In this document: positions 39,089-48,484 of the stretch, piece by piece
How the letters are laid out: each line of letters opens with the position of its first letter
Numbering within the stretch: position 1 is the stretch's first letter
Assembly: GCF_003634275.1 (NCBI RefSeq)
Contig: NZ_RBWY01000003.1
Span: forward strand, 124,001-188,000
DNA length: 64,000 nucleotides
Reading direction: 5' to 3'
From: Orbus hercynius
Lineage (GTDB): Bacteria; Pseudomonadota; Gammaproteobacteria; Enterobacterales; Orbaceae
The notes under the pieces: generated by a model
Database searches by the model: none
What the model was told of the DNA's origin: nothing
Seen by the model: only the letters and a program-made list of their open reading frames with translations
Translations under genes and position numbers: made by a program

Positions 39089-41415
39089 GTATAGCATTAA
39101 TCGGTAATCCAAACTGTGGTAAAACGACGCTATTTAATTTACTCACCGGTGCTAAACAGCGTGTTGGTAACTGGCCAGGTGTCACTGTTGAGCGTAAAAC
39201 AGGGATTTTTAGTTATAATAAAAAATCGTATGAAATCGTCGACTTACCAGGTACTTATGCTATAGAAAGTGATACCGAAACCACCTCGCAAGACGAAATG
39301 ATTGCGCGCGATTACGTCTTAACTGAAAAAGATAGTGTGATTGTCAATATTATTGACGCAACCAATTTACAACGCAGTTTATACTTAACATTTCAGCTAA
39401 TTGATCTCAATCTTCCCCTGATTGTGGTATTAAATATGATCGATGCCGTTAATGAGATCGGTGAGCATATTGATACAGAGCAATTATCGCAGCTGTTAGG
39501 CTGCCCAGTGGTGGCAATTTCATCCACCAAGAAGAAAGGTATCGATAATTTGTATCGTGAGCTTGAACGCTTGGCGGTGACTAAGTCAACGGCTAAACCA
39601 ACAATTACTACCTTAGCGGATGCGCAAAATCAAGCGATTGAAAAATTGTTATCATCAGTACCAGCAGAGAGCTACATTAATCAACTTAGTCGTTGGCAAC
39701 TGCTTGAAGCGCTGCTTGATTCACAAAATTTTGCCTTTGATAATGATGAATTGTTGCACATTGAAGCTTGTCGACAAGAGATTGCCGCATGGTGTGACAA
39801 TGAAGTGGATATTGCCATTGCAAGTAGCCGCTATGAAGCGATCGATCAAATCTGTAAAACCGTGATTGATAATCCGCGGGTTGCCAGCTACTCACTGTCA
39901 GATAAAATTGATAGGGTTGCGCTAGGGCGGATTACGGGTATTCCATTCTTTTTATTAGCAATGTACCTGATGTTTATCATTGCCGTTAAATTTGGCTCGG
40001 TCTTTATTGACTTTTTTGATGTGTTATTTGCCACAATCTTCGTCGATGGTCTGTCTCATGTATTAAATATGCTGCATGCGCCTGATTGGTTAACGGTGAT
40101 TTTAGCCGATGGTATCGGCACTGGTGTACAAACTGTCGCGACATTTATTCCCGTAATTGCAGCAATGTTTTTCTGCCTATCTTTTTTGGAGGACTCTGGT
40201 TACTTAGCCCGCGCTGCAATGGTGGTCGACCGGGGAATGCGTGCAATTGGTTTGCCGGGTAAAGCCTTTGTGCCAATGTTAGTTGGATTTGGCTGTGGTG
40301 TACCGGCGATTATGGGCACTCGAACATTAGAGAGCACGCGCGATCGCATCATGTCAATTTGCATGATTCCATTTATGTCGTGTGGGGCTCGTTTGCCTGT
40401 GTATGCGCTTTTAGCGGTTATTTTCTTCCCGAATAATGCCTCAACGGTCGTTTTTATTCTGTATCTTTTGGGTATTGTGGTGGCGATCGTGACCGGCTTT
40501 GTGCTCAAATTTACTTTACTTAAAGGCGATGTCACACCATTTATTATGGAAATGCCGGTTTATCGCATTCCAACTTTACGTAGTATGGCTAGCTTAACTT
40601 GGCAACGACTCAAAAGTTTTATCTTTAAAGCCGGTAAAGCCATCATTTTAATGGTCACCGTACTAAGCGTACTAAACTCGCTTGGTACTGATGGTTCATT
40701 CGGTAATCAAGATTCTGATAATTCGGTGCTTTCCGTAGTCAGTCAAAAAGTAACGCCAGTGTTTGAACCAATGGGCGTGACGGCTGAAAACTGGCCTGCG
40801 ACGGTGGGTATTTTTACTGGTATATTTGCTAAAGAAGCTGTCATTGCAACCCTTAATTCGCTATATTCTATGCAAGATGACAGTGAAGATGATGGCGATG
40901 AGTTTAGCTTAGTAGGTGGTATTAAAGACGCCTTTTTAACTATTCCAGAGAACCTAGCAGGGCTTGGCGAAGCATTCTTAGATCCGCTGGGATTATCTGC
41001 TGTCGATGAAGATATTGATTCCTTACAAAGTAATTTAGATGTGACACCAAGTGCCGTGAGCAAGATTGAATCATCGTTTGGTAATAGCGCGGCGGCTATG
41101 GCATATTTAATTTTCATTTTACTCTATACACCGTGTGCAGCGGCACTCGGGGCGGTTTATCGTGAAGCGGGCGCTAAATGGACTGCATTTGTTGCGGTTT
41201 GGACATTTATTGTGGGCTGGATATGTGCAACAGCTTATTTCCAATTCACGTTGCTCGGTACCTCGTCTTCAGCCATAGCCTGGTTAGTTGGCTTAATGGT
41301 GATATTTGCGCTGATTGTATTAATCATGAAATTTGTTGGCAGACACTGCGCATTTGCGGCGCCGACTTTAGCCAATAAACCGGCTAAATGTAGCAAATCT
41401 AGCTGCTGTTGTTAA
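39085..41415 (+). CDS. feoB: Ferrous iron transporter FeoB
   Basis: Fe(II) permease of 776 residues with an N-terminal GTPase domain: G1 GNPNCGKTT, G2-region WPGVTVERKTG, G3 DLPGTYAI and G4 NMID. The membrane domain contains two Gate motifs (FVPMLVGFGCGVPAIMGTR, MSCGARLPVYALL) and EAVIATLNSLY. The chain ends in a cysteine cluster (CSKSSCCC) often seen in enteric FeoB. Coupled by overlap to feoA, and followed after a hairpin by feoC. Confidence 0.98.
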   Translation: MSIALIGNPNCGKTTLFNLLTGAKQRVGNWPGVTVERKTGIFSYNKKSYEIVDLPGTYAIESDTETTSQDEMIARDYVLTEKDSVIVNIIDATNLQRSLYLTFQLIDLNLPLIVVLNMIDAVNEIGEHIDTEQLSQLLGCPVVAISSTKKKGIDNLYRELERLAVTKSTAKPTITTLADAQNQAIEKLLSSVPAESYINQLSRWQLLEALLDSQNFAFDNDELLHIEACRQEIAAWCDNEVDIAIASSRYEAIDQICKTVIDNPRVASYSLSDKIDRVALGRITGIPFFLLAMYLMFIIAVKFGSVFIDFFDVLFATIFVDGLSHVLNMLHAPDWLTVILADGIGTGVQTVATFIPVIAAMFFCLSFLEDSGYLARAAMVVDRGMRAIGLPGKAFVPMLVGFGCGVPAIMGTRTLESTRDRIMSICMIPFMSCGARLPVYALLAVIFFPNNASTVVFILYLLGIVVAIVTGFVLKFTLLKGDVTPFIMEMPVYRIPTLRSMASLTWQRLKSFIFKAGKAIILMVTVLSVLNSLGTDGSFGNQDSDNSVLSVVSQKVTPVFEPMGVTAENWPATVGIFTGIFAKEAVIATLNSLYSMQDDSEDDGDEFSLVGGIKDAFLTIPENLAGLGEAFLDPLGLSAVDEDIDSLQSNLDVTPSAVSKIESSFGNSAAAMAYLIFILLYTPCAAALGAVYREAGAKWTAFVAVWTFIVGWICATAYFQFTLLGTSSSAIAWLVGLMVIFALIVLIMKFVGRHCAFAAPTLANKPAKCSKSSCCC

Positions 41416-41421
41416 TCCGGT

Positions 41422-41458
41422 TTGACGCTGCTAGGTGATTGGTTTGTGGCAGCGTCAA
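41422..41458 (+). repeat. Perfect inverted repeat between feoB and feoC
   Basis: TTGACGCTGC (41422-41431) and GCAGCGTCAA (41449-41458) are exact reverse complements around a 17-base loop, within the 67-base feoB-feoC gap. No T-run follows. It may be a partial terminator or mRNA-stabilising hairpin setting the FeoC to FeoB ratio. Confidence 0.6.
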
Positions 41459-41482
41459 TCATTACCATAAAGGGCAATTGCG

Positions 41483-41725
41483 ATGTTAATGACCGATATC
41501 TCTCAGTACATTGAACTTAATGGTCGTGCGACGTTATTGGATTTATCGCGTCGTTTTCAGATTCAAGAAAGTGCGATGCAGCAAATGCTGTTGTTTTGGC
41601 TCAAGAAAGGTAAGATTGAACTGGTCGATGCGACGGCGATCGATAATTGTAGTACCGGCAAAAAATGCAGCGACTGCTTTGAGTGTAGCGATAGTGCTCA
41701 TCAAGTGTATATTTGGCGCGGTTAA
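41483..41725 (+). CDS. feoC: Ferrous iron transport protein C
   Basis: An 80-residue winged-helix protein with a cysteine-rich loop (CSTGKKCSDCFEC, residues about 56-68) that can bind an iron-sulfur cluster. FeoC is found in enteric bacteria at the end of feoABC and protects FeoB from FtsH in Salmonella. The N-terminal DISQYIELNGRATLLDLSRRF is the helix-turn-helix part. The start is the ATG at 41483 or 41489. Its TAA overlaps by three bases the stop codon of the convergent zevB gene. Confidence 0.9.
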   Translation: MLMTDISQYIELNGRATLLDLSRRFQIQESAMQQMLLFWLKKGKIELVDATAIDNCSTGKKCSDCFECSDSAHQVYIWRG

Positions 41726-42732
41726 CGCATTAATAGTGGATTACCTAGCGGTACGTAAGTATGACTCATGCCAAGGCACAGCACTAACCCCATAATGACA
41801 AAAACTATTCCGCCAATAAGCGCTAGTGAATGAGTCACGACCGGTATGAGTTCGCTGACGAGTGAACGCTGCTTGTGTTTGACCAATTGTTCGGCCAATT
41901 TTCTGGCGTGATAAACTAGCAATGCGATTAACGATGTGGTTAATGCCGTACCGATTGACATCGCGAGTGTTGCAATAATTCCCCAATGGTACACGCCGAG
42001 CGTATAAGCAAAAATCAGCATCAGTAGTGCGCCAGAACATGGGCGAATACCGATAGCTAAGATAATCCCTAAATCACCTAGCCAACCTTTTTTGTGCTCA
42101 ATGTCTGTCGCAGCCGGAATATGCTGATGACCACAACAATCACAGTTTAGCTGATGTTGATGCTCGGCTGATTGTAAGGGGTTTATTGAATTAATGGTGA
42201 TTTTACTGTGATGGCGAGAAAATAGCTGTTGCACGAGCTTTTTGATAGCTTTATAGCATAAAAATACGCCAACAAACATAATGACAAGATAACTTGCTCG
42301 TTCTAGCTGATATTCACCTATGGTTAAATACTTGGTGGATAAATTGAGCATCATTAATAAAATAGTGATTAAGGCAATCGCGACAATACCTTGTAATATG
42401 GCGGATAATACCGTAATTAACAGGCATTTTTTAAAATGACGTTTTTGGGTAGCAAGATAGGTGGTAATAATCACCTTTCCATGACCAGGACCTGCCGAAT
42501 GCAATATGCCATATAATAAACTAAAGCAGACCAGCAGCCATCCGGTGTCCCAAGGTGCCTGTTTGGTTCGTAATAAAAATTGCACTAATTGCTGATGAAA
42601 ATAGCGTTGCCATTGTTGCGCCACGGTAATGAGTTCAAACCAATAGTAATAAACCGCGAATGCTGAGGCAATAATGATGATAACAAGCAATATCACTGTC
42701 AGATAACACGGCTTACTTTGGCTTACTGGCAT
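41722..42732 (-). CDS. zevB: NicO-family membrane transporter ZevB (zinc uptake)
   Basis: Inner-membrane protein of 336 residues in the NicO/RcnA superfamily. It has HSAGPGHGKVIITTYL near residue 78, a cytosolic histidine/cysteine-rich loop (HQHQLNCDCCGHQH) and IGIRPCSGALLMLIFAY. The partner zevA is immediately upstream and overlaps it by ten bases. This pair matches the H. influenzae HI1249-HI1248 (ZevAB) locus described for zinc acquisition. A Zur-box palindrome on the shared promoter favours zinc over nickel or cobalt as substrate. Confidence 0.85.
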   Translation of the reverse strand: MPVSQSKPCYLTVILLVIIIIASAFAVYYYWFELITVAQQWQRYFHQQLVQFLLRTKQAPWDTGWLLVCFSLLYGILHSAGPGHGKVIITTYLATQKRHFKKCLLITVLSAILQGIVAIALITILLMMLNLSTKYLTIGEYQLERASYLVIMFVGVFLCYKAIKKLVQQLFSRHHSKITINSINPLQSAEHQHQLNCDCCGHQHIPAATDIEHKKGWLGDLGIILAIGIRPCSGALLMLIFAYTLGVYHWGIIATLAMSIGTALTTSLIALLVYHARKLAEQLVKHKQRSLVSELIPVVTHSLALIGGIVFVIMGLVLCLGMSHTYVPLGNPLLMR

Positions 42733-43355
42733 GATATCACCACTTTTTGCGCAAATAATTTACCCAAAATAAAATCGTCGCTCTCAGCAGGCGTATCATC
42801 AGTATCGAGCGCTTGGGCGTAACTAAGCGTTGCATCATCCGGCGTTGGTTTATCGAGCATAATTTGGCAACTGTTGTTATTGATTGTGGCGTCTTGATCT
42901 TGTTCGTAATACATATCGACATAAAACGTTTTTTCGTATGTAACAAGTTCAAACTCTTGACCTGAGATCGCAATTGGTTTGGCTAATGTTGCCCAAAATG
43001 TCAACATCCCTTTATTATGGTCAAAATTCAAAATAGCGCTGCTTTTCTCTGCGGTTAATGCAATTGGGATAGGTTGGTCACTAGTATTGAGCGTAAATTG
43101 TGAAAATAGATGATTTTCTTCAATATTATTCATTAAATCATCAAAGGTTTGTTGCGGATGTTGTTCATACTCAAGTTTAAGGTAACTCGATGTGAGCTCA
43201 TCCATTGCCCATGTGAATTGAATTTTAGTCAGCTGATTTTGGCTAACATAAAATGCAGTTTTCAGGGTCATAAAACTGTGAGGATGGCTATAAGATTGCG
43301 TTGATATTAATATTATAAAAAAGAAGCAATATTTTAAATAGTGATGTCGAATCAT
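42723..43355 (-). CDS. zevA: Periplasmic zinc-binding protein ZevA (DUF1007 family)
   Basis: DUF1007 family protein of 210 residues. A signal peptide (hydrophobic YCFFFIILIST, cleavage probably near YSHPHS) is followed by HPHSFM, a likely N-terminal metal site exposed after processing. Further family features are FTWAMDELTSSYL and FYVDMYYEQDQDATI. In H. influenzae ZevA is the periplasmic zinc binder working with ZevB. First gene of the zevAB operon; its promoter carries a Zur box. Confidence 0.87.
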   Translation of the reverse strand: MIRHHYLKYCFFFIILISTQSYSHPHSFMTLKTAFYVSQNQLTKIQFTWAMDELTSSYLKLEYEQHPQQTFDDLMNNIEENHLFSQFTLNTSDQPIPIALTAEKSSAILNFDHNKGMLTFWATLAKPIAISGQEFELVTYEKTFYVDMYYEQDQDATINNNSCQIMLDKPTPDDATLSYAQALDTDDTPAESDDFILGKLFAQKVVISCQ

Positions 43356-43382
43356 GTAACAAATGTTGTTTATATACGGTTT

Positions 43383-43397
43383 TGTTATATTATAACA
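43383..43397 (-). promoter_or_regulatory. Zur box overlapping the zevAB promoter
   Basis: On the minus strand TGTTATAATATAACA is a perfect palindrome and contains the core GTTATAATATAAC of gammaproteobacterial Zur boxes. TG-T-TATAAT within it makes an extended -10, so a bound repressor would block RNA polymerase. It lies 28-42 bases upstream of the zevA start codon. Confidence 0.85.
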
Positions 43398-43471
43398 TGG
43401 TTCCTATTTTTTTAATCAATAATATTAGTATAAAATGTAAATTTCACGTTTTAAAATTTTTATAGCTAATT

Positions 43472-43495
43472 AAAAAGGCGTGATAAACACGCCTT
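43472..43495 (-). terminator. Intrinsic terminator of tkt
   Basis: On the minus strand AAGGCGTG-TTTAT-CACGCCTT is followed by further T residues (complement of the A-run at 43472-43476). It lies 19 bases past the transketolase stop. Confidence 0.9.
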
Positions 43496-43514
43496 AACAT
43501 GATGTGACTTAACG

Positions 43515-45521
43515 TTATTTTAATAATGCTGTTGCTTGTGCAATCACATTCTCAACGGTAAAGCCAAACTCTTTGAATAACAGTTCTGCCGGTGCTGACT
43601 CACCAAATGAGGTCATGCCAATGACTTTGCCATTTAAACCAACATACTTGTACCAAAAATCAGCTATACCCGCTTCAATCGCAATACGTTTTGTTACTGC
43701 TGCCGGTAAAACAGATTCTTTATACGCGGCATCTTGTTTATCAAATGCATCTGTTGCTGGCATAGAAACAACGCGAACTTTTTTACCGTTATTGCTGAGT
43801 TGTTCATAAGCTTCAACGGCAAGCTCAACTTCAGAGCCCGTTGCAATTAGAATCAGTTCAGGCGTGCCTGTGCAGTCTTTAAGAACATAACCACCACGAT
43901 AAACATTATCAAGTTGCGTCGGAGTGCGTTCTTGTTGTTTCAAGTTTTGTCTTGAAAAAATTAATGCGGTTGGTCCATCGTGACGTTCAATTGCATATTG
44001 CCATGCAATTGCTGACTCAACTTGGTCACATGGACGCCATGTGCTGACATTTGGGGTTAAACGTAAGCTTGCGATCTGTTCTACCGGTTGATGCGTTGGA
44101 CCGTCTTCACCAAGGCCAATTGAGTCATGGGTATAAACAAATAGCGTGCGGATTTTCATTAATGCCGCCATACGTACTGCATTACGCGCATATTCCATAA
44201 ACATTAGGAATGTTGCGCCGTAAGGGATAAATCCACCATGTAATGCAATACCATTCATAATCGCAGACATACCAAATTCGCGTACACCATAATGAATATA
44301 GTTACCATTTGGGTTAGCTAAAATTTCTTTAGACCCTGACCACATCGTTAAGTTACTTGGCGCAAGATCGGCGCTACCACCAAGGAATTCGGGGAGCAGT
44401 TTAGCAAAATCCTCAATCGCATTTTGTGACGCTTTACGCGTTGCAATCGTTGCTGGATTGGCTTGTAATTTATTGACAAATGCTTTGGCATCATGCTGCC
44501 AACTTTGTGGTAATTGTCCTGTTGTGCGGCGCACAAATTCTTGGGCAAGTTCTGGATACGCTTTTTGGTAAGCGGCAAATCGCTGATTCCACTGTGCTTC
44601 TAGTTGCTGACCTTTGGTTTTGCCATCCCAAGCCGCATAGTACGTTTGTGGAATGTCAAATGGTGGATAATTCCAGCCTAATGCTTTACGTGTTGCTTCG
44701 ATTTCGGCATCACCCAATGGCGCACCATGACAGTCATGGGTACCGGCTTTGTTTGGCGAACCAAACCCAATCACGGTTTTACACATCAGTAATGATGGTT
44801 TATCGCTGACGGCTTGAGCTTGCTCGATTGCTGTTTTAATTGCTGTGGCATCATGGCCATCAATACCACGAATAACATGCCAACCATAAGCTTCAAAGCG
44901 TTTTGCTGTATCATCAGTAAACCAGCCTTCTACGTGACCATCGATAGAGATACCATTGTCATCATAGACGGCAATTAATTTACCTAATTTTAGTGTACCG
45001 GCAAGTGAACATACCTCATGAGAAACCCCTTCCATTAGGCAACCATCACCTAAGAACGTATACGTATAATGATCAACTATTTCATGACCGGGTTGATTAA
45101 ATTGCGCGGCTAACGTGCGCTCTGCAATTGCCATACCTACGGCATTAGCAATGCCTTGACCTAATGGACCTGTTGTTGTTTCGATGCCTGCAGTATAGCC
45201 ATACTCTGGATGACCGGGTGTTTTTGAATGCAATTGGCGGAAATTTTTAAGATCATCGATAGAGAGATCATAGCCAGTTAAATGTAATAGGCTATAAATC
45301 AACATCGAACCATGACCATTTGATAACACAAAGCGATCGCGATTTGCCCAGCTTGGATTAGAGGGGTTGTGTTTTAAAAATCCACGCCATAATACTTCGG
45401 CAATATCAGCCATACCCATTGGTGCGCCGGGATGACCCGATTTTGCTTTCTGGACGCCATCCATACTCAGGGCACGAATAGCATTGGCTAGCTCGCGATG
45501 AGATAATGTTGTTGCATTCAT
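43515..45521 (-). CDS. tkt: Transketolase
   Basis: Thiamine diphosphate enzyme transferring two-carbon ketol units in the non-oxidative pentose phosphate pathway. The 668-residue protein shows [30 protein letters not shown], the ThDP site [12 protein letters not shown] ... [31 protein letters not shown], and [19 protein letters not shown]. It corresponds to E. coli TktA (663). It lies downstream of tal with 82 bases between; a weak dyad (AGCGAT/ATCGCT) is in that gap. Confidence 0.97.
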   Translation of the reverse strand: MNATTLSHRELANAIRALSMDGVQKAKSGHPGAPMGMADIAEVLWRGFLKHNPSNPSWANRDRFVLSNGHGSMLIYSLLHLTGYDLSIDDLKNFRQLHSKTPGHPEYGYTAGIETTTGPLGQGIANAVGMAIAERTLAAQFNQPGHEIVDHYTYTFLGDGCLMEGVSHEVCSLAGTLKLGKLIAVYDDNGISIDGHVEGWFTDDTAKRFEAYGWHVIRGIDGHDATAIKTAIEQAQAVSDKPSLLMCKTVIGFGSPNKAGTHDCHGAPLGDAEIEATRKALGWNYPPFDIPQTYYAAWDGKTKGQQLEAQWNQRFAAYQKAYPELAQEFVRRTTGQLPQSWQHDAKAFVNKLQANPATIATRKASQNAIEDFAKLLPEFLGGSADLAPSNLTMWSGSKEILANPNGNYIHYGVREFGMSAIMNGIALHGGFIPYGATFLMFMEYARNAVRMAALMKIRTLFVYTHDSIGLGEDGPTHQPVEQIASLRLTPNVSTWRPCDQVESAIAWQYAIERHDGPTALIFSRQNLKQQERTPTQLDNVYRGGYVLKDCTGTPELILIATGSEVELAVEAYEQLSNNGKKVRVVSMPATDAFDKQDAAYKESVLPAAVTKRIAIEAGIADFWYKYVGLNGKVIGMTSFGESAPAELLFKEFGFTVENVIAQATALLK

Positions 45522-45603
45522 GTTATTTTCTCTCCAGTAAAATAATAATAAACGATAAAGCGATTGATGGTTTGGGATGAATCGCTAATCAAAGTTCAGT
45601 TAA

Positions 45604-46554
45604 TTAAAGTAACTTAATAAGCATATCTTCAAGTTTACCTTGGTCGACTGCAAATGCGCGAATACCTTCAGATAATTTCTCTATCGCCATTGCATCTGAA
45701 TTATGTTGCCATCTGAACTCGGCTTCAGTCATTGGCGCTGGGCGTTCTTTCACGGATTGATTAGGATCAAGTTTTCTAACGACCGGCGCAGTTGAGTTTT
45801 TCATTTCAGTCAGTAAATTCGGGGCAATAGTTAAGCGATCACAGCCTGCTAATGCGAGGATTTGGTCTACTTTACGAAAGCTTGCACCCATAACAATGGT
45901 TTTATATCCATGTTGTTTATAATAGTTATAAATGGTACGAACCGACACAACGCCAGGATCTTCATCAGCAACGTAAGGTTGTATTGGTTGCTTAGCTTGA
46001 TACCAATCATAGATTCGTCCAACAAACGGTGAAATCAAGTAAGCACCAGCTTCAGCACATGCTCTAGCCTGAGCAAAAGAGAAAAGTAAGGTTAAGTTAC
46101 AATTAATTCCTTCTTTCTCTAATTTTTCTGCTGCGCGTATTCCTTCCCATGTTGACGCTAATTTGATTAAAATCCGTGACTTATCAATACCTTTTTCGTG
46201 ATAAAGTTTGATAATTTTACGTGCTTTTTCAATACATTTTTGTTCATCAAATGAGAGCCGCGCATCGACTTCTGTTGAGATGCGGCCTGGTACAGATTTT
46301 AAAATTTCAGCGCCGATATTCACTGCAACTAAATCACTGGCATTAATGAGTTGTTCTTCTTTTGTGCCACCTAGTTTTTTTGTTGCTTCAATAGCTGAAT
46401 CAATTAAATATTGATATTGTGGTAATTGCGCCGCTTTTAACACAAGTGATGGGTTAGTTGTCGCATCTTCAGGAGAGAATTGCTTTATTGAATCGATATC
46501 GCCCGTATCGGCTACAACGACAGTATATTTTTTAAACTCATCTAATTGACTCAT
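45604..46554 (-). CDS. tal: Transaldolase (TalB type)
   Basis: Transfers the dihydroxyacetone unit from sedoheptulose-7-phosphate to glyceraldehyde-3-phosphate. The 316-residue protein (E. coli TalB 317) contains [14 protein letters not shown], the Schiff-base lysine in [17 protein letters not shown] near residue 132, [29 protein letters not shown] and [23 protein letters not shown]. The 226-base spacer to the upstream regulator gene probably carries its own promoter. A TAACA-TT-TGTTA dyad is at 46676-46687. Confidence 0.97.
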   Translation of the reverse strand: MSQLDEFKKYTVVVADTGDIDSIKQFSPEDATTNPSLVLKAAQLPQYQYLIDSAIEATKKLGGTKEEQLINASDLVAVNIGAEILKSVPGRISTEVDARLSFDEQKCIEKARKIIKLYHEKGIDKSRILIKLASTWEGIRAAEKLEKEGINCNLTLLFSFAQARACAEAGAYLISPFVGRIYDWYQAKQPIQPYVADEDPGVVSVRTIYNYYKQHGYKTIVMGASFRKVDQILALAGCDRLTIAPNLLTEMKNSTAPVVRKLDPNQSVKERPAPMTEAEFRWQHNSDAMAIEKLSEGIRAFAVDQGKLEDMLIKLL

Positions 46555-46780
46555 ATGAATATCCTTATAAAGAAAGCGTGTATGAAAAGTGTGTTAAATT
46601 TGACTATTATAGTAGAGTTATTCGGTGAATAACATCATATTATATTCGATTAATATGCTCAAAAGTTCAATAATGTAACATTTGTTATTATGTAATATAA
46701 ATGGAAATAAGCAAGTGATCAAGTACACAGTTTTATCTTTTCGAGCAAAGAGCCACTACTATCGATAATTTAAGCAACAA

Positions 46781-47755
46781 TTATGAGCGATTATTTAAAT
46801 GTAAGCGAAGTATTTTTTGAGCATTTGAAGCACTGGTCGCAATAATATCAATTACTCCTGATCTTAAAGCACCGAGTATTGCCGTTGCTTTGGTATTTTC
46901 AGCGGCGATGGCAATCACACAGGGAATATTTTTTAGTTCATCAATATTAAGCCCAATAACACGATCATTCATGACGGTATCTACCAGCTGACCTTGGATA
47001 TTAAAAAAGCTATAGCCAGCGATTTCACCAATCACACCTTGGTGTTGATTGGCATTTTTGATTTCTTGCGGTGTAAACCAACCCAATTGAACCATGTAGC
47101 TATTTTTACTCATATCACCGAGTCCAACTAAAGCAATATCTGCTTTACTTGCGCGTTCAAGGGTTTCTTTAATCACCCGGTTTTGTAAAAACGCTTTTTT
47201 TAGTTCGCTATTTTCTACATAAGCGGGTGCATAAAGAGTTTCACTCGTTGCATTGAATTTTCGTGCAAGATTTCGGCTGATATGATCGGCATCAATCAAT
47301 TCGCCATCACGCAGTGTGCCACCAATACCACAGATAAATTTACATTGTTTTTCAGGAAAAATACCAATGTGACTTGCTACGGCGGCGACATTTCGTCCTT
47401 GTCCCACAGCAATGGTCATTCCATCTTTTAGTGTGCTGGATAGATAGTTAGTTACAAGCGCTGCCACTTGCCTGCGTTGCTCAGCCTCATCTTGATGATC
47501 GATGGCAATAAGGGCGCGTTTTATGCCAAAAGCATTAACAAATTGCTGTTCTATTTTAGAGCTAAAAACAGGATGATATTTGACGCTAATTTCAACAATT
47601 CCTTCGGTGCGAGCCTTTTTTAATAGCCGACCTACTTTGATGCGTGAAATGCCAAACCGTTGGGCAATCTCTTCTTGTGTTTGCTCGTGCTCATAATAAG
47701 CAATGGCAATTTCAGTTAAGATATCGGTATCTTGTGGGTTGTCAAATACATCCAT
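46781..47755 (-). CDS. SorC-family sugar-binding transcriptional regulator
   Basis: Regulator of 324 residues. The N-terminal helix-turn-helix is at about 20-50 (YYEHEQTQEEIAQRFGISRIKVGRLLKKARTEGIV). The rest is the SorC effector domain, related to sugar-phosphate isomerases, with MTIAVGQGRNVAAVASHI, ICGIGGTLRDGELIDADHISRNLA, ADIALVGLGDM, DRVIGLNIDELKNIPCVIAIAAENTKATAILGALRSGVI. Such proteins respond to phosphorylated sugars. Its place inside the zwf-pgl-tal-tkt block makes these its likely targets. It begins 21 bases after pgl, so it is probably transcribed with zwf-pgl. Confidence 0.88.
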   Translation of the reverse strand: MDVFDNPQDTDILTEIAIAYYEHEQTQEEIAQRFGISRIKVGRLLKKARTEGIVEISVKYHPVFSSKIEQQFVNAFGIKRALIAIDHQDEAEQRRQVAALVTNYLSSTLKDGMTIAVGQGRNVAAVASHIGIFPEKQCKFICGIGGTLRDGELIDADHISRNLARKFNATSETLYAPAYVENSELKKAFLQNRVIKETLERASKADIALVGLGDMSKNSYMVQLGWFTPQEIKNANQHQGVIGEIAGYSFFNIQGQLVDTVMNDRVIGLNIDELKNIPCVIAIAAENTKATAILGALRSGVIDIIATSASNAQKILRLHLNNRS

Positions 47756-47776
47756 TGTGTTTTCCTTTGTGATTAA

Positions 47777-48472
47777 CTATTCACACCAAAAGCCAGTTAC
47801 GTCAACGTTCTTTTGTTGTAAAATAGCGCGTATCGGCATATCGGTGATATTGTTGCCTTGTATCGCTTGTTCTAACACAGTTTTTTTACTTGTTCCAACA
47901 AGCAATAAATAGATGTTATGACTATTTAAAATCGCTGGTAGTGTTAACGTTATGCGATCAAGGGGCGCGGTTAATGGCGTCATACCAACTACCTGTTTGC
48001 TCGAATGCATGTCCAACCCCAGCGGTAAATTTTTAGCATGAGGGAAGAGTGAGGCAGTATGACCATCTTCACCCATTCCTAAAATCACCACATCAAGTGG
48101 CATTGGGATCTCAGCTAATTTTTTCTGTGTGATTGACTCGCCAGCAAACGGCGTTGTGGCACTGTTTTTTAAGCCAATAAAATGAGCTTGTTTAGCTTCA
48201 TTTTGCAATAAGTGCATGAAAACTAATTTCTCATTACTAGCATCATCATTGCTATCTACCCAGCGATCATCGACTAGCGTAATATAAACTTTACTCCAAT
48301 CTAAATGCTGTTGACTTAATTGTTTAAATAGTGGAATTGGTGTTTTACCACCAGACACCGCAATTGAGGCAAAACCACGGGTTTTTATGCCGTTATTTAA
48401 TGCACTGACAATATGGTCAGTCATCGCTTGTGTAAGCTGTGCTGCTGAAGCATATTCATTTAATTTAAACAT
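47777..48472 (-). CDS. pgl: 6-phosphogluconolactonase
   Basis: Hydrolyses 6-phosphogluconolactone, the second step of the oxidative pentose phosphate branch. The 231-residue protein is of the DevB/NagB-like type, not the E. coli YbhE beta-propeller type. It has IAVSGGKTPIPLFKQLS, VYITLVDDRWVDSNDDASNEKLV, ILGMGEDGHTASLFPHA and PLDRITLTLPAIL. It lies 12 bases downstream of zwf, a common pairing. Confidence 0.95.
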   Translation of the reverse strand: MFKLNEYASAAQLTQAMTDHIVSALNNGIKTRGFASIAVSGGKTPIPLFKQLSQQHLDWSKVYITLVDDRWVDSNDDASNEKLVFMHLLQNEAKQAHFIGLKNSATTPFAGESITQKKLAEIPMPLDVVILGMGEDGHTASLFPHAKNLPLGLDMHSSKQVVGMTPLTAPLDRITLTLPAILNSHNIYLLLVGTSKKTVLEQAIQGNNITDMPIRAILQQKNVDVTGFWCE

Positions 48473-48484
48473 GTTTTTACCTTA

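Noticed and set aside
45540-45600. AGCGAT/ATCGCT hairpin between tal and tkt
   Set aside because: Six-base stem with a 16-base loop and no T-run; too weak to call a terminator.
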